NCBI GenBank assembly: GCA_018971065.1
Contig: JAGWVC010000048.1
Span: 1-29,662, forward strand
Length of the DNA: 29,662 nt
Direction: 5' to 3'
Source: Sphingomonadales bacterium
GTDB lineage: Bacteria; Pseudomonadota; Alphaproteobacteria; Sphingomonadales; Sphingomonadaceae
Shown here: positions 15,856 through 23,789 of the stretch, one piece after another
Layout: every line of letters starts with the position of its first letter
Numbering within the stretch: the first letter of the stretch is position 1
Notes under the pieces: model-generated
What the model was told of the DNA's origin: nothing
Databases searched by the model: none
What the model saw: only the letters and a program-made list of their open reading frames with translations
Program-made: the position numbers and the translations under genes

Positions 15856-17247
15856 ATGGCTGAAAGCAAACCCCTCTACCTCGGCCCCCGGCTCAAGCGC
15901 CTCCGCCGCGAACTCGGCCTCACCCAACAGGCCATGTCCGAAGACCTCCAGATTTCCCCCAGCTACGTCGCGCTCATCGAACGCAACCAGCGCCCCGTCA
16001 CCGCCGAACTGCTGCTCCGCCTCGCCCGCACCTACCGCATCGACGTCACCGACCTTGCGGGAGAGGACGCCGCCGACCATGCCCGCCGCCTCACCGACAT
16101 CCTGCGCGATCCCCTCTTCGCCGACATCGACCTCCCCGCGCTCGAAGTCGCCGATCTCGCCGCCTCCTTCCCCGGCGTCAGCGAAGCCCTGCTCCGCCTC
16201 CACGGTGCCTACACCCGCGAACAGGCCGCCCTCGCCGATCAGGGGGAACACGGCAGCGCCCCCGATCCCGTCGCGCAGGCCCGCGCCTTCGTCGCCGCCC
16301 ACCGCAACTTCTTCGCCACGCTCGACGCCAAGGCCGAAAGCATCGCCGAAAAGGTCGCCGCCGCCGGTGACGGCAAAACCTACCTTGCGCAATTCCACGG
16401 CATCCGCACCCGCTCCCTGCCGCCCCACGTGATGATGGGCAGCGTGCGCCGGTTCGATCGCCACAACCAGCAACTGCTGCTCGACGACACCCTGTCCGGC
16501 CCCACCCGCCAGTTCCAGGTCGCGTTGCAGATCGCCTACAACGAATGCCGCCCGGACTTCAGCGCGCTGGTCCGCGAATCCGGCCTGAAGGACCCCACCG
16601 CGCAGAACCTCGTCCGCCGCGCCCTCGCGGATTACACCGCCGCCGCCATCCTCATGCCCTATGACCGCTTCGCCCGCGCCGTCGAGGAACGCCAATACGA
16701 CATCGAGGCGCTCACCGGCCAGTTCGGCACCAGCTTCGAACAGACCGCCCACCGCCTCACCACGCTGAACAAGCCCGGCGCCGAACGCGTGCCGTTCTTC
16801 TTCATCCGCGTCGATGCCGCCGGCAACGTCTCCAAGCGGCTCGACGGCGCCGGCTTCCCGTTTGCCAGCCACGGCGGCGGCTGCCCCTTGTGGTCGGTCC
16901 ATAGCGTCTTCACCAAACCCCTGCAAGTCGTCACGCAATGGCTCGAACTTCCCGACGGCCAGCGCTTCTTCTCGATCGCCCGCTCGGTGCTCTCGGGCGG
17001 CGGCGGCTACACCCGCCCCCGCGTCGAACGCGCCATCGCCCTCGCCTGCGCCGCCGAACACGCCCCCAAGCTCGTCTACGCCGCCGGCCTCGATCCCCGC
17101 CGCGCCGAAGCCACCCCCATCGGCATCAGTTGCCGCCTCTGCCACCGCCCCGACTGCGCCGCACGCGGCCTCCCCCCCATCGGCCGCGAAATCCTGGCCG
17201 ACGACACCCGCCGCAGCCAGGCCCCCTTCACCTTCGCCGAAAGCTGA
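15856..17247 (+). CDS. RamB/ScfR-like XRE-family regulator with ImmA/IrrE-like and DUF2083 domains
   Basis: Transcription factor of 463 residues. A Cro/CI-type helix-turn-helix covers about residues 9-62 (GLTQQAMSEDLQISPSYVAL then IERNQRPV). The middle (about 190-300) has the ImmA/IrrE-like pattern ending in AAAILMPYDRF...LTGQFGTSFEQTAHRLTTL, but the metalloprotease HExxH is absent (QVALQIAYNECRPD is in its place). The C-terminal third is DUF2083-like, with C343 in HGGGCPLW and a C426-x2-C429-x4-C434 cluster (SCRLCHRPDCAARG). RamB of Corynebacterium and related short-chain fatty-acid regulators control acetate and propionate genes including aceA, so control of the divergent aceA and of itself is the natural inference. 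The start has a strong AAAGGAG 7 bases upstream. Confidence 0.9.
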   Translation: MAESKPLYLGPRLKRLRRELGLTQQAMSEDLQISPSYVALIERNQRPVTAELLLRLARTYRIDVTDLAGEDAADHARRLTDILRDPLFADIDLPALEVADLAASFPGVSEALLRLHGAYTREQAALADQGEHGSAPDPVAQARAFVAAHRNFFATLDAKAESIAEKVAAAGDGKTYLAQFHGIRTRSLPPHVMMGSVRRFDRHNQQLLLDDTLSGPTRQFQVALQIAYNECRPDFSALVRESGLKDPTAQNLVRRALADYTAAAILMPYDRFARAVEERQYDIEALTGQFGTSFEQTAHRLTTLNKPGAERVPFFFIRVDAAGNVSKRLDGAGFPFASHGGGCPLWSVHSVFTKPLQVVTQWLELPDGQRFFSIARSVLSGGGGYTRPRVERAIALACAAEHAPKLVYAAGLDPRRAEATPIGISCRLCHRPDCAARGLPPIGREILADDTRRSQAPFTFAES

Positions 17248-17260
17248 TAAACCTCAGATG

Positions 17261-17306
17261 CTCCCCCCTTGGGAGAGGTGGCTGCGCGCAGCGCAGACGG
17301 ACGGGG
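17261..17306 (+). repeat. Structured CTCCCCCC...GCGCGCAGCGC repeat, intergenic copy
   Basis: A 46-base unit matching 27062-27107 at 41 of 46 positions. It has a first stem CTCCC/GGGAG (17261-17265 with 17271-17275) and a second hairpin TGCGC-GCA-GCGCA (17283-17295). It lies 14 bases after the stop of the regulator gene. The other copy is inside a coding sequence. Confidence 0.8.
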
Positions 17307-17337
17307 CGCCCCCACACGCGACACCCACTTCACACCC

Positions 17338-17372
17338 CGTTTCACGCAGAGGCCGCAGAGTTTCGCAGAGCC
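17338..17372 (+). repeat. CGCAGAG-rich dispersed repeat, copy 1
   Basis: Begins GTTTCACGCAGAGGCC and continues GCAGAGTTTCGCAGAGCC. It is closely similar to 17938-17972 and, in reverse complement, to about 18050-18083. All copies are followed by a GCGCCGC-type sequence. Confidence 0.7.
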
Positions 17373-17506
17373 GGCGGTGCGCGCCGCAGGCGTATCATGA
17401 AACCGGCAAGCGCCCGGCCAAAGGGATAAAGCGGCTTCGCCGCAGGCGTTGCGCAGCAACAGCGGACGGGGGTGGGCATCACTCCGCAGGAACGAACCCC
17501 ACACCC

Positions 17507-17533
17507 TTGACAATGCGAACCATATAGGATAAT
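17507..17533 (+). promoter_or_regulatory. Orphan promoter-like sequence
   Basis: A consensus -35 box TTGACA (17507-17512) is followed 15 bases later by GATAAT (17528-17533), in a small AT-rich island. No recognisable gene starts downstream; the next possible ATG (17600) opens only a 20-codon frame. It may be a relic promoter or drive an untranslated RNA. Confidence 0.3.
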
Positions 17534-17833
17534 AGCCCCACCCATCCGGCCCGCCATCGCGAAGGCGGCCCCCGGTGTTTCAGGTCGGCGTTGGCGGCTA
17601 TGGCGCATTCCAGTGGAACTGCGTGCCGCGCGAGCAACGCCCCCTACTCGGATGGACTTTGATCCTCGGATCAACCCGGAACGCGGAACTTGCGAGGCCT
17701 ACCGCGCTCCCGCTCCACCGCAGGCCTGAGTCCGGCTTTCACATTGCTGTTCTATTCCGGACCGTTCGCCAGCGAAGCAGCAGCCCCGCGCCCCCGATCA
17801 ACCGGGCCGGAAGCACCAACGCCGGCCTGATGT

Positions 17834-17863
17834 CGCCCTGAGCCTTCGCTTGTCGAAGGCGGC
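17834..17863 (+). repeat. CTGAGC...CTTGTCGAAGG repeat variant, copy 2
   Basis: Related to the CTGAGCTTGTCGA repeats but with CCTTCG inserted in the core, creating a 6-bp stem CCTTCG (17843-17848) with CGAAGG (17854-17859) around CTTGT. Outer bases GTCG/CGAC may extend the structure. Confidence 0.55.
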
Positions 17864-17937
17864 CGACTAAAGAATCTACCCCAGGCGTTATGTCGCACTC
17901 GCCAGCGGCCGCGTTGCTGTACCTGCAAGAAAACACA

Positions 17938-18085
17938 TTTTCACGCAAAGGCGCAGAGGTTCGCAGAGCCGTCAGGATGCGCCGCAGGCCATGCCTGGAT
18001 GCGGCAGGCGCAACGCGCGTTGGTAGCGGCAGCGTCGCCGCAAGCGCCGCCGGCTCTGCGGTTCTCTGCGCCTCTGCGCGGAACC
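17938..18085. repeat. Pair of CGCAGAG-rich repeats in inverted orientation (copies 2 and 3)
   Basis: A forward copy (TTTCACGCAAAGGCGCAGAG, from 17938) faces an inverted copy (CTCTGCGCCTCTGCGCGGAA, 18064-18083). The intervening ~75 bases are GC-rich and contain further short inverted repeats. The unit lies just upstream of the transglutaminase gene and inside the overlong open frame that precedes its true start. It resembles a small palindromic or MITE-like unit, but I see no target-site duplication. Confidence 0.6.
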
Positions 18086-18159
18086 CTTCTTCCTGCTTGA
18101 CCGGTTCGCCACGATCGCTTCAACTGCCTTCCCGAGATGCCCCCGGATGCGGAGCCTGC

Positions 18160-20202
18160 GTGAAAGCCCAAATCTCTCTTTTCGCTGTCGCCATATGGCT
18201 TTGCCCCACCACAACGACCGCACAAATCGCCGACAAGACGATCGCCTATGCCAAGCCGGCTGACTGGGTTGCCCCGCCGCCGGAACCGGGCTCGGCGCCA
18301 GCCACCGCCGAAGCCCCGTTGCGCGTCCTCTACATGGATAATCAGGTGCGGATCACCGCCGATGGCACGCAGGACCACTACACCGCCTATCGCATGCATA
18401 TCCTCAAGGCCGAGGCGCTAGGCGTCGGTAACGTCACGATCACCTGGCAACCGGAAAACGGTCGCGCGGTCATTCATTCGGTCAGCCTGATCCGCGACGG
18501 CAAGGTCACTGATGTGCTTGCCGGCACGCGGTTCACCGTCGTCCAGAAGGAAGACCAGCTCGAACAGGCCATCCTGACCGGCCGGCTCGTCGCCACCCTG
18601 CAGATTCCGGGACTCCAGGTCGGCGACGAAATCGCGGTAGCCGCCACCGTTTCCGAACGCCAACCCGTCTTCGGCGGCCGCGTCGGCGGCATCATGCAGA
18701 TGCCGGGCGTCGGGTCGCCCGGGGCATACCGCCTGCGTCTGGTCTGGCCGAGCGACCGCAAGCTGGCCGTCGTCGGCAGCAGCGACCTCCCCGCCCTTCG
18801 GCCTGCCGTCACGCAGGGCGCAAGCACGGTCGAATTGCTGATGCGCGATCCGCCGGGCGCCATCCCTACTGACGGCGCGCCGCCACGCTACAACATCCGC
18901 CGGGTGGTCGAATATTCCGATTTCGGCACCTGGGCAGATGTCGCCCGGCTGATGCGCCCGCTGTACGACAAGGCCACCATACTCGCCGCCGATTCGCCGC
19001 TGCGGCAAGAGGTCGCGATGATCGCCGCCCGCACGCGCGATCCGGCAGAGCGGGCGCAGGCCGCGCTACAACTGGTAGAGGATCGCATTCGCTACGTTTA
19101 TGTCGGGCTCGACGGCGCCAACTACATTCCCGCCGGAGCCGATGAAACCTGGAAACGGCGCTTCGGCGATTGCAAGGCCAAGACCGTCCTGCTCGTTGCC
19201 CTGCTGCGCGAACTTGGCATCGACGCCCAGGCCGCGCTGGTCCAGTCAACCGGCGGCGACGAACTCGAGCGTCGTCTCCCCGGGCCGATCGACTTCAATC
19301 ACGTCATCGTCCGGGCCACCATCGGCAAGCAGATCGCATGGCTCGACGCCACCCGGATGGGCGATCGCTTTCTCGACAACCTCCCCGTGCCGTTCCGCTG
19401 GGCGCTCCCGCTCGCCGCGCCGGAACCAAAGCTCGAACGCATCGAACCGCGCGACACCGGCTTCCCCACCCTTGTCGGGCTGGTCGATATCGATGCCACG
19501 GCGGGCCTTGAGCAAGACGCCCAGATCACGGCCAGCAACATCATCCGGGGCGACGAGGCGTTTCTCATCCGCACACAATTGTCCAGCCTGCCCGGACAGG
19601 ATGCCGATCGCGCGCTCAAGCGCTACTGGCAGAAGCAGTTCGACTGGGCGTTGGCCGACAAGGTCAACTGGGCCTACGACGAACGCCGCATGGCAATCAC
19701 GCTCAGCATGGTCGGTCGCGGCAATCCGGGGTGGACCGGCAACGACACGGAAGGCCACCGGCTCGCCATATTCGGCGCCGGTTTCTACGCGCCCGATTCA
19801 CGCCGGCGTCCGCTGGAGCAGGACCAGAGCGCCAACTGGGCGCTCGAATTCCCCGGCTTTCGCTGCTGGGCCACCACCGTGCACCTGCCCAAGCCGGGGG
19901 GATTTCGGAAATGGTCGCTTTATGCAGAGCCGATGAACGAACGACTGGGGGGCGTCGACTACTGGCGCGCCTCGGGCATGAACGGCAGTATCGTCCGCAC
20001 CGTGATGAGCCGGCGCAGCATCAAGCCGGAACTCACCCCGCAAGAAGTCCAGGCGGTCAACCGCGCCATTCCCAATTTCAACAACGACCAGTCCAACATC
20101 GCGGAAGTAAGTCCGGCCAGCGTGCTCAAATCATCACAGGTCTTGCCGTTCGCGGACGGCGTCGATTGGATAAACGCCCCCAGGCCGTGCAATGCGGAAT
20201 AG
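18160..20202 (+). CDS. Exported DUF3857/transglutaminase-like domain protein
   Basis: Protein of 680 residues. The GTG at 18160 is chosen because it gives a signal peptide (MKAQISLFAVAIWLCPTTTTA) and has GGAG 5 bases upstream; the frame is open back to 17890, but that part runs through intergenic repeats. After the signal peptide, residues about 40-230 match DUF3857 (a beta-rich domain found before transglutaminase domains). The transglutaminase-like core has the catalytic triad C338 (RFGDCKAKTVLLVALLRELG), H381 (DFNHVIV) and D396 (AWLDATRMGD). The rest (about 420-680) is a beta-rich C-terminal region without membrane segments. Periplasmic proteins of this type are common in Bacteroidetes and proteobacteria, but their substrates are unknown. 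The gene has fewer G/C third positions than its neighbours. Confidence 0.88.
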   Translation: MKAQISLFAVAIWLCPTTTTAQIADKTIAYAKPADWVAPPPEPGSAPATAEAPLRVLYMDNQVRITADGTQDHYTAYRMHILKAEALGVGNVTITWQPENGRAVIHSVSLIRDGKVTDVLAGTRFTVVQKEDQLEQAILTGRLVATLQIPGLQVGDEIAVAATVSERQPVFGGRVGGIMQMPGVGSPGAYRLRLVWPSDRKLAVVGSSDLPALRPAVTQGASTVELLMRDPPGAIPTDGAPPRYNIRRVVEYSDFGTWADVARLMRPLYDKATILAADSPLRQEVAMIAARTRDPAERAQAALQLVEDRIRYVYVGLDGANYIPAGADETWKRRFGDCKAKTVLLVALLRELGIDAQAALVQSTGGDELERRLPGPIDFNHVIVRATIGKQIAWLDATRMGDRFLDNLPVPFRWALPLAAPEPKLERIEPRDTGFPTLVGLVDIDATAGLEQDAQITASNIIRGDEAFLIRTQLSSLPGQDADRALKRYWQKQFDWALADKVNWAYDERRMAITLSMVGRGNPGWTGNDTEGHRLAIFGAGFYAPDSRRRPLEQDQSANWALEFPGFRCWATTVHLPKPGGFRKWSLYAEPMNERLGGVDYWRASGMNGSIVRTVMSRRSIKPELTPQEVQAVNRAIPNFNNDQSNIAEVSPASVLKSSQVLPFADGVDWINAPRPCNAE

Positions 20203-20206
20203 CGGC

Positions 20207-20242
20207 CGGCATCGGCAATCCGGTTGCGGATAGCCGATGCCG
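20207..20242. terminator. Long hairpin between convergent genes (probable bidirectional terminator)
   Basis: CGGCATCGGC (20207-20216) pairs with GCCGATGCCG (20233-20242). After an A/A mismatch a further 5 bp follow, ATCCG (20218-20222) with CGGAT (20227-20231), closing a GTTG loop. It lies in the 45-base gap between the stops of the transglutaminase and acyl-AMP ligase genes. There is no T run on either strand, so efficient intrinsic termination is uncertain. Confidence 0.5.
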
Positions 20243-20247
20243 CAAAA

Positions 20248-22032
20248 TCAAGCCGCCAGCTCGAACGGCAGAATTTCCCCGGTCAGGTACAGCTTCTTCG
20301 CCTTCGCCCGCGAAAGCTTCCCCGAACTCGTGCGCGGCAGCGTGCGCGGCGGCACCAGTTCGATCACGCAGTTCATGCCGGTGATCGACCGCACCTTGTC
20401 GCGGATCGTCTCGCGCAGCTTCACCCGCTCCTCGGGGTCGGAAATCCGGCAATGCACCAGCACCGCCGCCGTCTCCTCGCCGGTCTCGGTCTCGATCGCG
20501 AACGCAGCGATGTCGCCCTGGTGGAACCCCGGCAACTGCTCCACCGCCCATTCGATGTCCTGCGGCCAGTGGTTCTTGCCGTTGATGATGATCATGTCCT
20601 TGGCGCGGCCGACGATGAACAGATAGCCGTCCACCATGTACCCCATGTCGCCGGTGTCCAGCCAGCCGTCCACCAGGCACGCCGCCGTTGCTTCCGGATC
20701 GCGGAAGTACGAATGCATCACCGATGGCCCCTTGCACCACACCTTGCCGATCTGGTGATCGCCCAGCGCGCTGCCGTCCTCGCGGCGGATCGCCAGCGCC
20801 ATGTCCTTCACCGGCTTGCCGCAGTTGACGATGGCGCGATAGCGCGCGGGCCGCGACAGGTCGCGCGGGCTTCCCGAAAGCCGCTCTTCCTCCACCAGCT
20901 CCACCCGGATGCCCTCACCCGGCGGCATCAGCGTCACCGCCAGCGTCGCCTCGGCCAGGCCATAGCTCGGCAGGAAGGCATTGGCCCTGAACCCCGCCGC
21001 CGCGAACGCGTTGACGAAGCCCTGCATCACGTCGGGCCGGATCATGTCGGCGCCATTGCCCGCCAGCCGCCAGCGGCTCAGGTCGAAGCGCTCGGCCACA
21101 TTGGTTTGGCTCGAAATCCGCCGCGCGCAGATGTCATAGCCGAACGTCGGCGAATACGACACGCTGGTGCCCGGGTTGCGGCTGATCAGGTCCAGCCACG
21201 CCAGCGGCCGCCGCGCGAAATCCTCGGTCTTCAGGTAATCGGTCGAGATCTGGTTCGCGATGATCGACAGGAAGCAGCCCACCAGCCCCATGTCGTGATA
21301 CCACGGCAGCCAGGAAATGCAGCGGTCGGTCTGGAAATCGCCCAGCAGCATCCCCTCGCCATGCCCGGCCAGATTGTTCATCAGCGAGGCATGAGTCACC
21401 GCCACGCCATGCGGAAACCGCGTCGATCCGCTGGAATACTGCAAATAGCTGATGTCGTCGGGCGAAAGCACCGGCAGCGCGCACGGCACGTCGGGCGCCG
21501 CCGCAAAGTCGCTGTACGACTGCCCGGCGCAGCCCTGCCGCGCGGCCGCCGCCTCGCCCATCGCCGCGATCTCGGCAGGGTACAGCAGCATCACCGGGTC
21601 GCTGGAACCAAGCTGCACCACCAACTGGTCGATATAGCCTTCCTTGCCGCCGAAGCTGGTCGGCAGCGGCAGTGGCACCGGCCACACCCCGGCATAGATC
21701 GCCCCGCAGAACATCGCCGCGAATTCCGGCCCGGTCTCGGCAATCAGCGCCAGCCGGTCGCCCGGCCCGAACCCGCGCGCCACCAGCCGGCGCGCCATCG
21801 CCAGCGCATCCTCGCGCAGTTCGGCGAACGGATAGGCGCGCACCAGGTTGCCGCGCGGATCGTGGAAATTCAGCCCGCGCGTGCCCCGCGCGGCATAGTC
21901 CAGCGCCTCGCCGAACGTGCCGAAATCGGCCAACCGGCGCGGCAGCGCACATTCGTTGGGCGTCGGCACCAACGTGCCCGTACCCTGCGAACCTGCCGAT
22001 TCCGGCCTTGAAAGCACGGCGGCGTCTGTCAT
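20248..22032 (-). CDS. Fatty acyl-AMP ligase (FadD32/FAAL type)
   Basis: Adenylate-forming enzyme of 594 residues that activates a fatty acid as acyl-AMP. Core motifs are visible: A3-like YSSGSTRFPHGVAVTH (199-214), SWLPWYHDMGLVG (240-252), PSYGLAEATLAV, and GWLDTGDMGYMVDGYLFIVG with RAKDMIIINGKNHWPQDIE further on. The last part is the mobile C-terminal domain, ending LPRTSSGKLSRAKAKKLYL, with the usual catalytic lysine. These features fit the FAAL branch, which hands acyl groups to carrier proteins rather than CoA. No acyl carrier protein, polyketide synthase or sphingolipid gene lies beside it, so the acceptor is unknown. The ATG at 22032 is chosen over upstream starts because MTDAAVLSRPES precedes the conserved region without unlikely sequence. 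Convergent with the transglutaminase gene. Confidence 0.9.
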   Translation of the reverse strand: MTDAAVLSRPESAGSQGTGTLVPTPNECALPRRLADFGTFGEALDYAARGTRGLNFHDPRGNLVRAYPFAELREDALAMARRLVARGFGPGDRLALIAETGPEFAAMFCGAIYAGVWPVPLPLPTSFGGKEGYIDQLVVQLGSSDPVMLLYPAEIAAMGEAAAARQGCAGQSYSDFAAAPDVPCALPVLSPDDISYLQYSSGSTRFPHGVAVTHASLMNNLAGHGEGMLLGDFQTDRCISWLPWYHDMGLVGCFLSIIANQISTDYLKTEDFARRPLAWLDLISRNPGTSVSYSPTFGYDICARRISSQTNVAERFDLSRWRLAGNGADMIRPDVMQGFVNAFAAAGFRANAFLPSYGLAEATLAVTLMPPGEGIRVELVEEERLSGSPRDLSRPARYRAIVNCGKPVKDMALAIRREDGSALGDHQIGKVWCKGPSVMHSYFRDPEATAACLVDGWLDTGDMGYMVDGYLFIVGRAKDMIIINGKNHWPQDIEWAVEQLPGFHQGDIAAFAIETETGEETAAVLVHCRISDPEERVKLRETIRDKVRSITGMNCVIELVPPRTLPRTSSGKLSRAKAKKLYLTGEILPFELAA

Positions 22033-22254
22033 GGCGATGAAATTCCCGTTGTCTTGACGATCCCGCCGGCCCGTTACCGATGGAAGCGCTGCTTGCAAAC
22101 CCTTGAAGTCCCGGCCAGCTTGCCCAGGCGACGGCGGGCTCCCCACAAAGTGCCATGACGCCACCGGCCGAATTCTTCATTTTGCCCCGTGACGGCAAAG
22201 TGTGGCATGATTGAGGCCGATCAGGGCAGAAACCCCGGCAAGCGAGGCTCCGGC

Positions 22255-22869
22255 GTGACAATCGACAACGAGGATGACGGGACCGGCCGCCGCCGCACGC
22301 CGCGCCCGCTGAACGCCGCCCGGCTCGACGAATTGGCCCTCGCCTATGTCGCCCGCTTCGCCACCAGCGCCGGCAATCTGTCCGCCTACCTCGCCCGCAA
22401 GCTGCGCGAACGCGGCTGGGAAGGCGAAACCGAAGCCGCCGCCGCCAGTGCCGCGATCGTCGCCCGCTTCGCCGCCGCCGGCTACATCGACGATGAATCC
22501 TTCGCCCGCACCCGCGCGCAAAGCCTCGCCCGGCGCGGCTACGGCCAGCGCCGCATCGCGCAAGCGCTGGGCCAGGCCGGCATCGCCACCGAAACCGCCC
22601 GCACCGCGCTGCCCGGCGTCGCCGCCGCCCGCCGCGCCGCGCTGGCACTCGCCCGCAAACGCGGCTTCGGCCCCTTCGCCCGCACCGCCCCGCCCGCCGA
22701 CCCTCTGGCCGCCCGCGCCACCCGCGAAAAACACCTCGCCGCCATGCTCCGCGCCGGTCACCCGCTGGACAGCGCGCGCGAATTGGTCAATTCCCCCAGC
22801 ATAGCCGCCGCCGAAGCCTGGGTTGCCGAGGCCGAGGCGGATGAGGAATTCGAAAAGGGTCAGCCATGA
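22255..22869 (+). CDS. recX: Regulatory protein RecX
   Basis: Small helical protein that modulates RecA filaments. The 204-residue frame is Ala/Arg-rich and shows the tandem three-helix repeats of the family, with ALAYVARFATSAGNLSAYLA then KLRERGW, and later GYIDDESFARTRAQSLARRG then YGQRRIAQALGQAGI, the most conserved RecX segment. The GTG at 22255 is preferred because GAGG lies about 8 bases upstream; an ATG at 22207 and GTG at 22189 are in frame but have no ribosome site. recA is not in this window. The stop overlaps the following lipoprotein gene as ATGA, so the two are coupled. Confidence 0.83.
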   Translation: MTIDNEDDGTGRRRTPRPLNAARLDELALAYVARFATSAGNLSAYLARKLRERGWEGETEAAAASAAIVARFAAAGYIDDESFARTRAQSLARRGYGQRRIAQALGQAGIATETARTALPGVAAARRAALALARKRGFGPFARTAPPADPLAARATREKHLAAMLRAGHPLDSARELVNSPSIAAAEAWVAEAEADEEFEKGQP

Positions 22870-23360
22870 TTCGCCGTTTCAATCAGGCCTTGCTGCCGCT
22901 CACCGTCCTCGCGCTGGCGCTCCCCGCCTGCTCCTCGCACGCCGCCGACAGCAGCAAGCCCGCCGCCAGCGCCCCCGCCACGCACCCGGTCTCGGGCCTG
23001 CCCGTGGTCGATCTCACCGTCACTCACGATGGCAAGCCCCACGCCTTCCGCGTCGAAGTCGCCCGCACCGGACCGGAGCAGGAGCGCGGCCTGATGTTCC
23101 GCACCGCGATGGGCGCCGACGAGGGCATGATCTTCCCGATGAACCCGCGCCCCGCCTCGTTCTGGATGAAGAACACCGTCATCCCGCTCGACATCATCTT
23201 CGTCGGCACCAACGGCCGCGTGCTCAACATCGCCGCCAACGCCATCCCCTACGACGAAACCCCGCTCAACTCGAACGGCCCGGTCAAGGGCGTGCTCGAA
23301 CTCAACGGCGGCCGCGCCAAAGCGCTGGGCATCACCTCGGGCGACACCGTGAAGTGGTAA
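22866..23360 (+). CDS. DUF192 lipoprotein
   Basis: Protein of 164 residues. It begins with a positively charged MIRRF, a hydrophobic stretch and a lipobox LPAC (C22), so it is predicted to be lipid-anchored in the envelope. The mature part matches DUF192 (UPF0127): VEVARTGPEQERGLMFRT, then GMIFPMN...ASFWMKNTVIPLDIIFVGTNG and a final GVLELNGGRAKALGITSGD. The family is small, beta-rich and of unknown function, widespread in proteobacteria. It overlaps the recX stop by 4 bases, and folB starts 42 bases after it. Confidence 0.88.
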   Translation: MIRRFNQALLPLTVLALALPACSSHAADSSKPAASAPATHPVSGLPVVDLTVTHDGKPHAFRVEVARTGPEQERGLMFRTAMGADEGMIFPMNPRPASFWMKNTVIPLDIIFVGTNGRVLNIAANAIPYDETPLNSNGPVKGVLELNGGRAKALGITSGDTVKW

Positions 23361-23402
23361 GCCGACTGGACTAAGCCCCGGCCCCGTGCCATCGCACGCG
23401 CC

Positions 23403-23789
23403 ATGCCTCGCCTGCTGCCCCCCGATACGCTGCTCCTCGAAGTCGCCGACCTCGAAGTCGATGTCCTCACCGGCATCTATTCGGAAGAGACCGGCAAGCC
23501 GCAGCCGCTGCGCATCTCCATCGCCGCGCGGCTCTCGGCGCCCGATCGCTTCGACGCCGATACCCCGCTGTCGGCCAGCAAGAACTACATGGACCTGAAG
23601 TTCGCCGCCACCCAGGCGCTGCCGCCGCAGGTCCACTTCAAGCTGATCGAGGCCGTCGCGGACCACATCTGCGATACCCTGTTCCTGCAGGATGCCCGCG
23701 TCCGCGAGGTCACCGTCAAGATCGTCAAGCTCGCCATCGCCGAAGCCGGCGAATCGATCGGCATCACCCTCACCCGGGCCAGACGCTAG
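23403..23789 (+). CDS. folB: Dihydroneopterin aldolase-family protein (FolB)
   Basis: Tunnelling-fold enzyme of folate synthesis that converts 7,8-dihydroneopterin to 6-hydroxymethyl-dihydropterin and glycolaldehyde. At 128 residues the size is right. Family segments are DLEVDVLTGIYSEETGKPQP, YMDLKFAATQ, then FKLIEAVADHICDTLF, and the conserved late VKIVKLAIAEAGESIGITL. The conserved lysine that acts as catalyst in FolB is a good candidate at KLAIAEAG. The gene is followed immediately by a short SDR-like gene and moaA, both on the pterin theme. Epimerase-type FolX cannot be excluded from sequence alone. Confidence 0.87.
   Translation: MPRLLPPDTLLLEVADLEVDVLTGIYSEETGKPQPLRISIAARLSAPDRFDADTPLSASKNYMDLKFAATQALPPQVHFKLIEAVADHICDTLFLQDARVREVTVKIVKLAIAEAGESIGITLTRARR

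Larger units (their letters stand above)
17248..18159. other. Repeat-rich stretch without a convincing gene
   Basis: About 0.9 kb between the RamB/ScfR-like regulator and the transglutaminase gene. It holds one CTCCCCCC-type structured repeat (17261-17306), three copies of a CGCAGAG-rich repeat (about 17338, 17938 and inverted at 18046), a CTGAGC-type repeat (17834-17863), small hairpins (GCGGC-TTC-GCCGC near 17431; GTTGC-GCA-GCAAC near 17448) and an orphan promoter-like sequence at 17507. Open frames on both strands here are short, lack recognisable domains and run through the repeats. A decayed gene cannot be excluded for 17575-17840, but nothing in it is recognisable to me. Confidence 0.6.

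Noticed and set aside
15721..17145. Upstream extension of the aceA frame to a 1005-residue protein
   Set aside because: The extra 475 residues are antisense to the RamB/ScfR-like regulator, are low-complexity Gly/Ala/Glu, and the canonical isocitrate lyase start with ribosome site is at 15720.
17575..17841. 88-residue open frame in the repeat-rich gap (plus strand)
   Set aside because: No ribosome site or recognisable domain, and its end runs into a dispersed repeat. A gene remnant is possible but unsupported.
17890..18159. N-terminal extension of the transglutaminase gene
   Set aside because: It runs through inverted intergenic repeats, and a signal peptide with a ribosome site begins at the GTG at 18160.
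20224..22011. 595-residue plus-strand open frame opposite the acyl-AMP ligase
   Set aside because: Arg/His/Gln-rich antisense frame; the ligase motifs on the minus strand are unmistakable.
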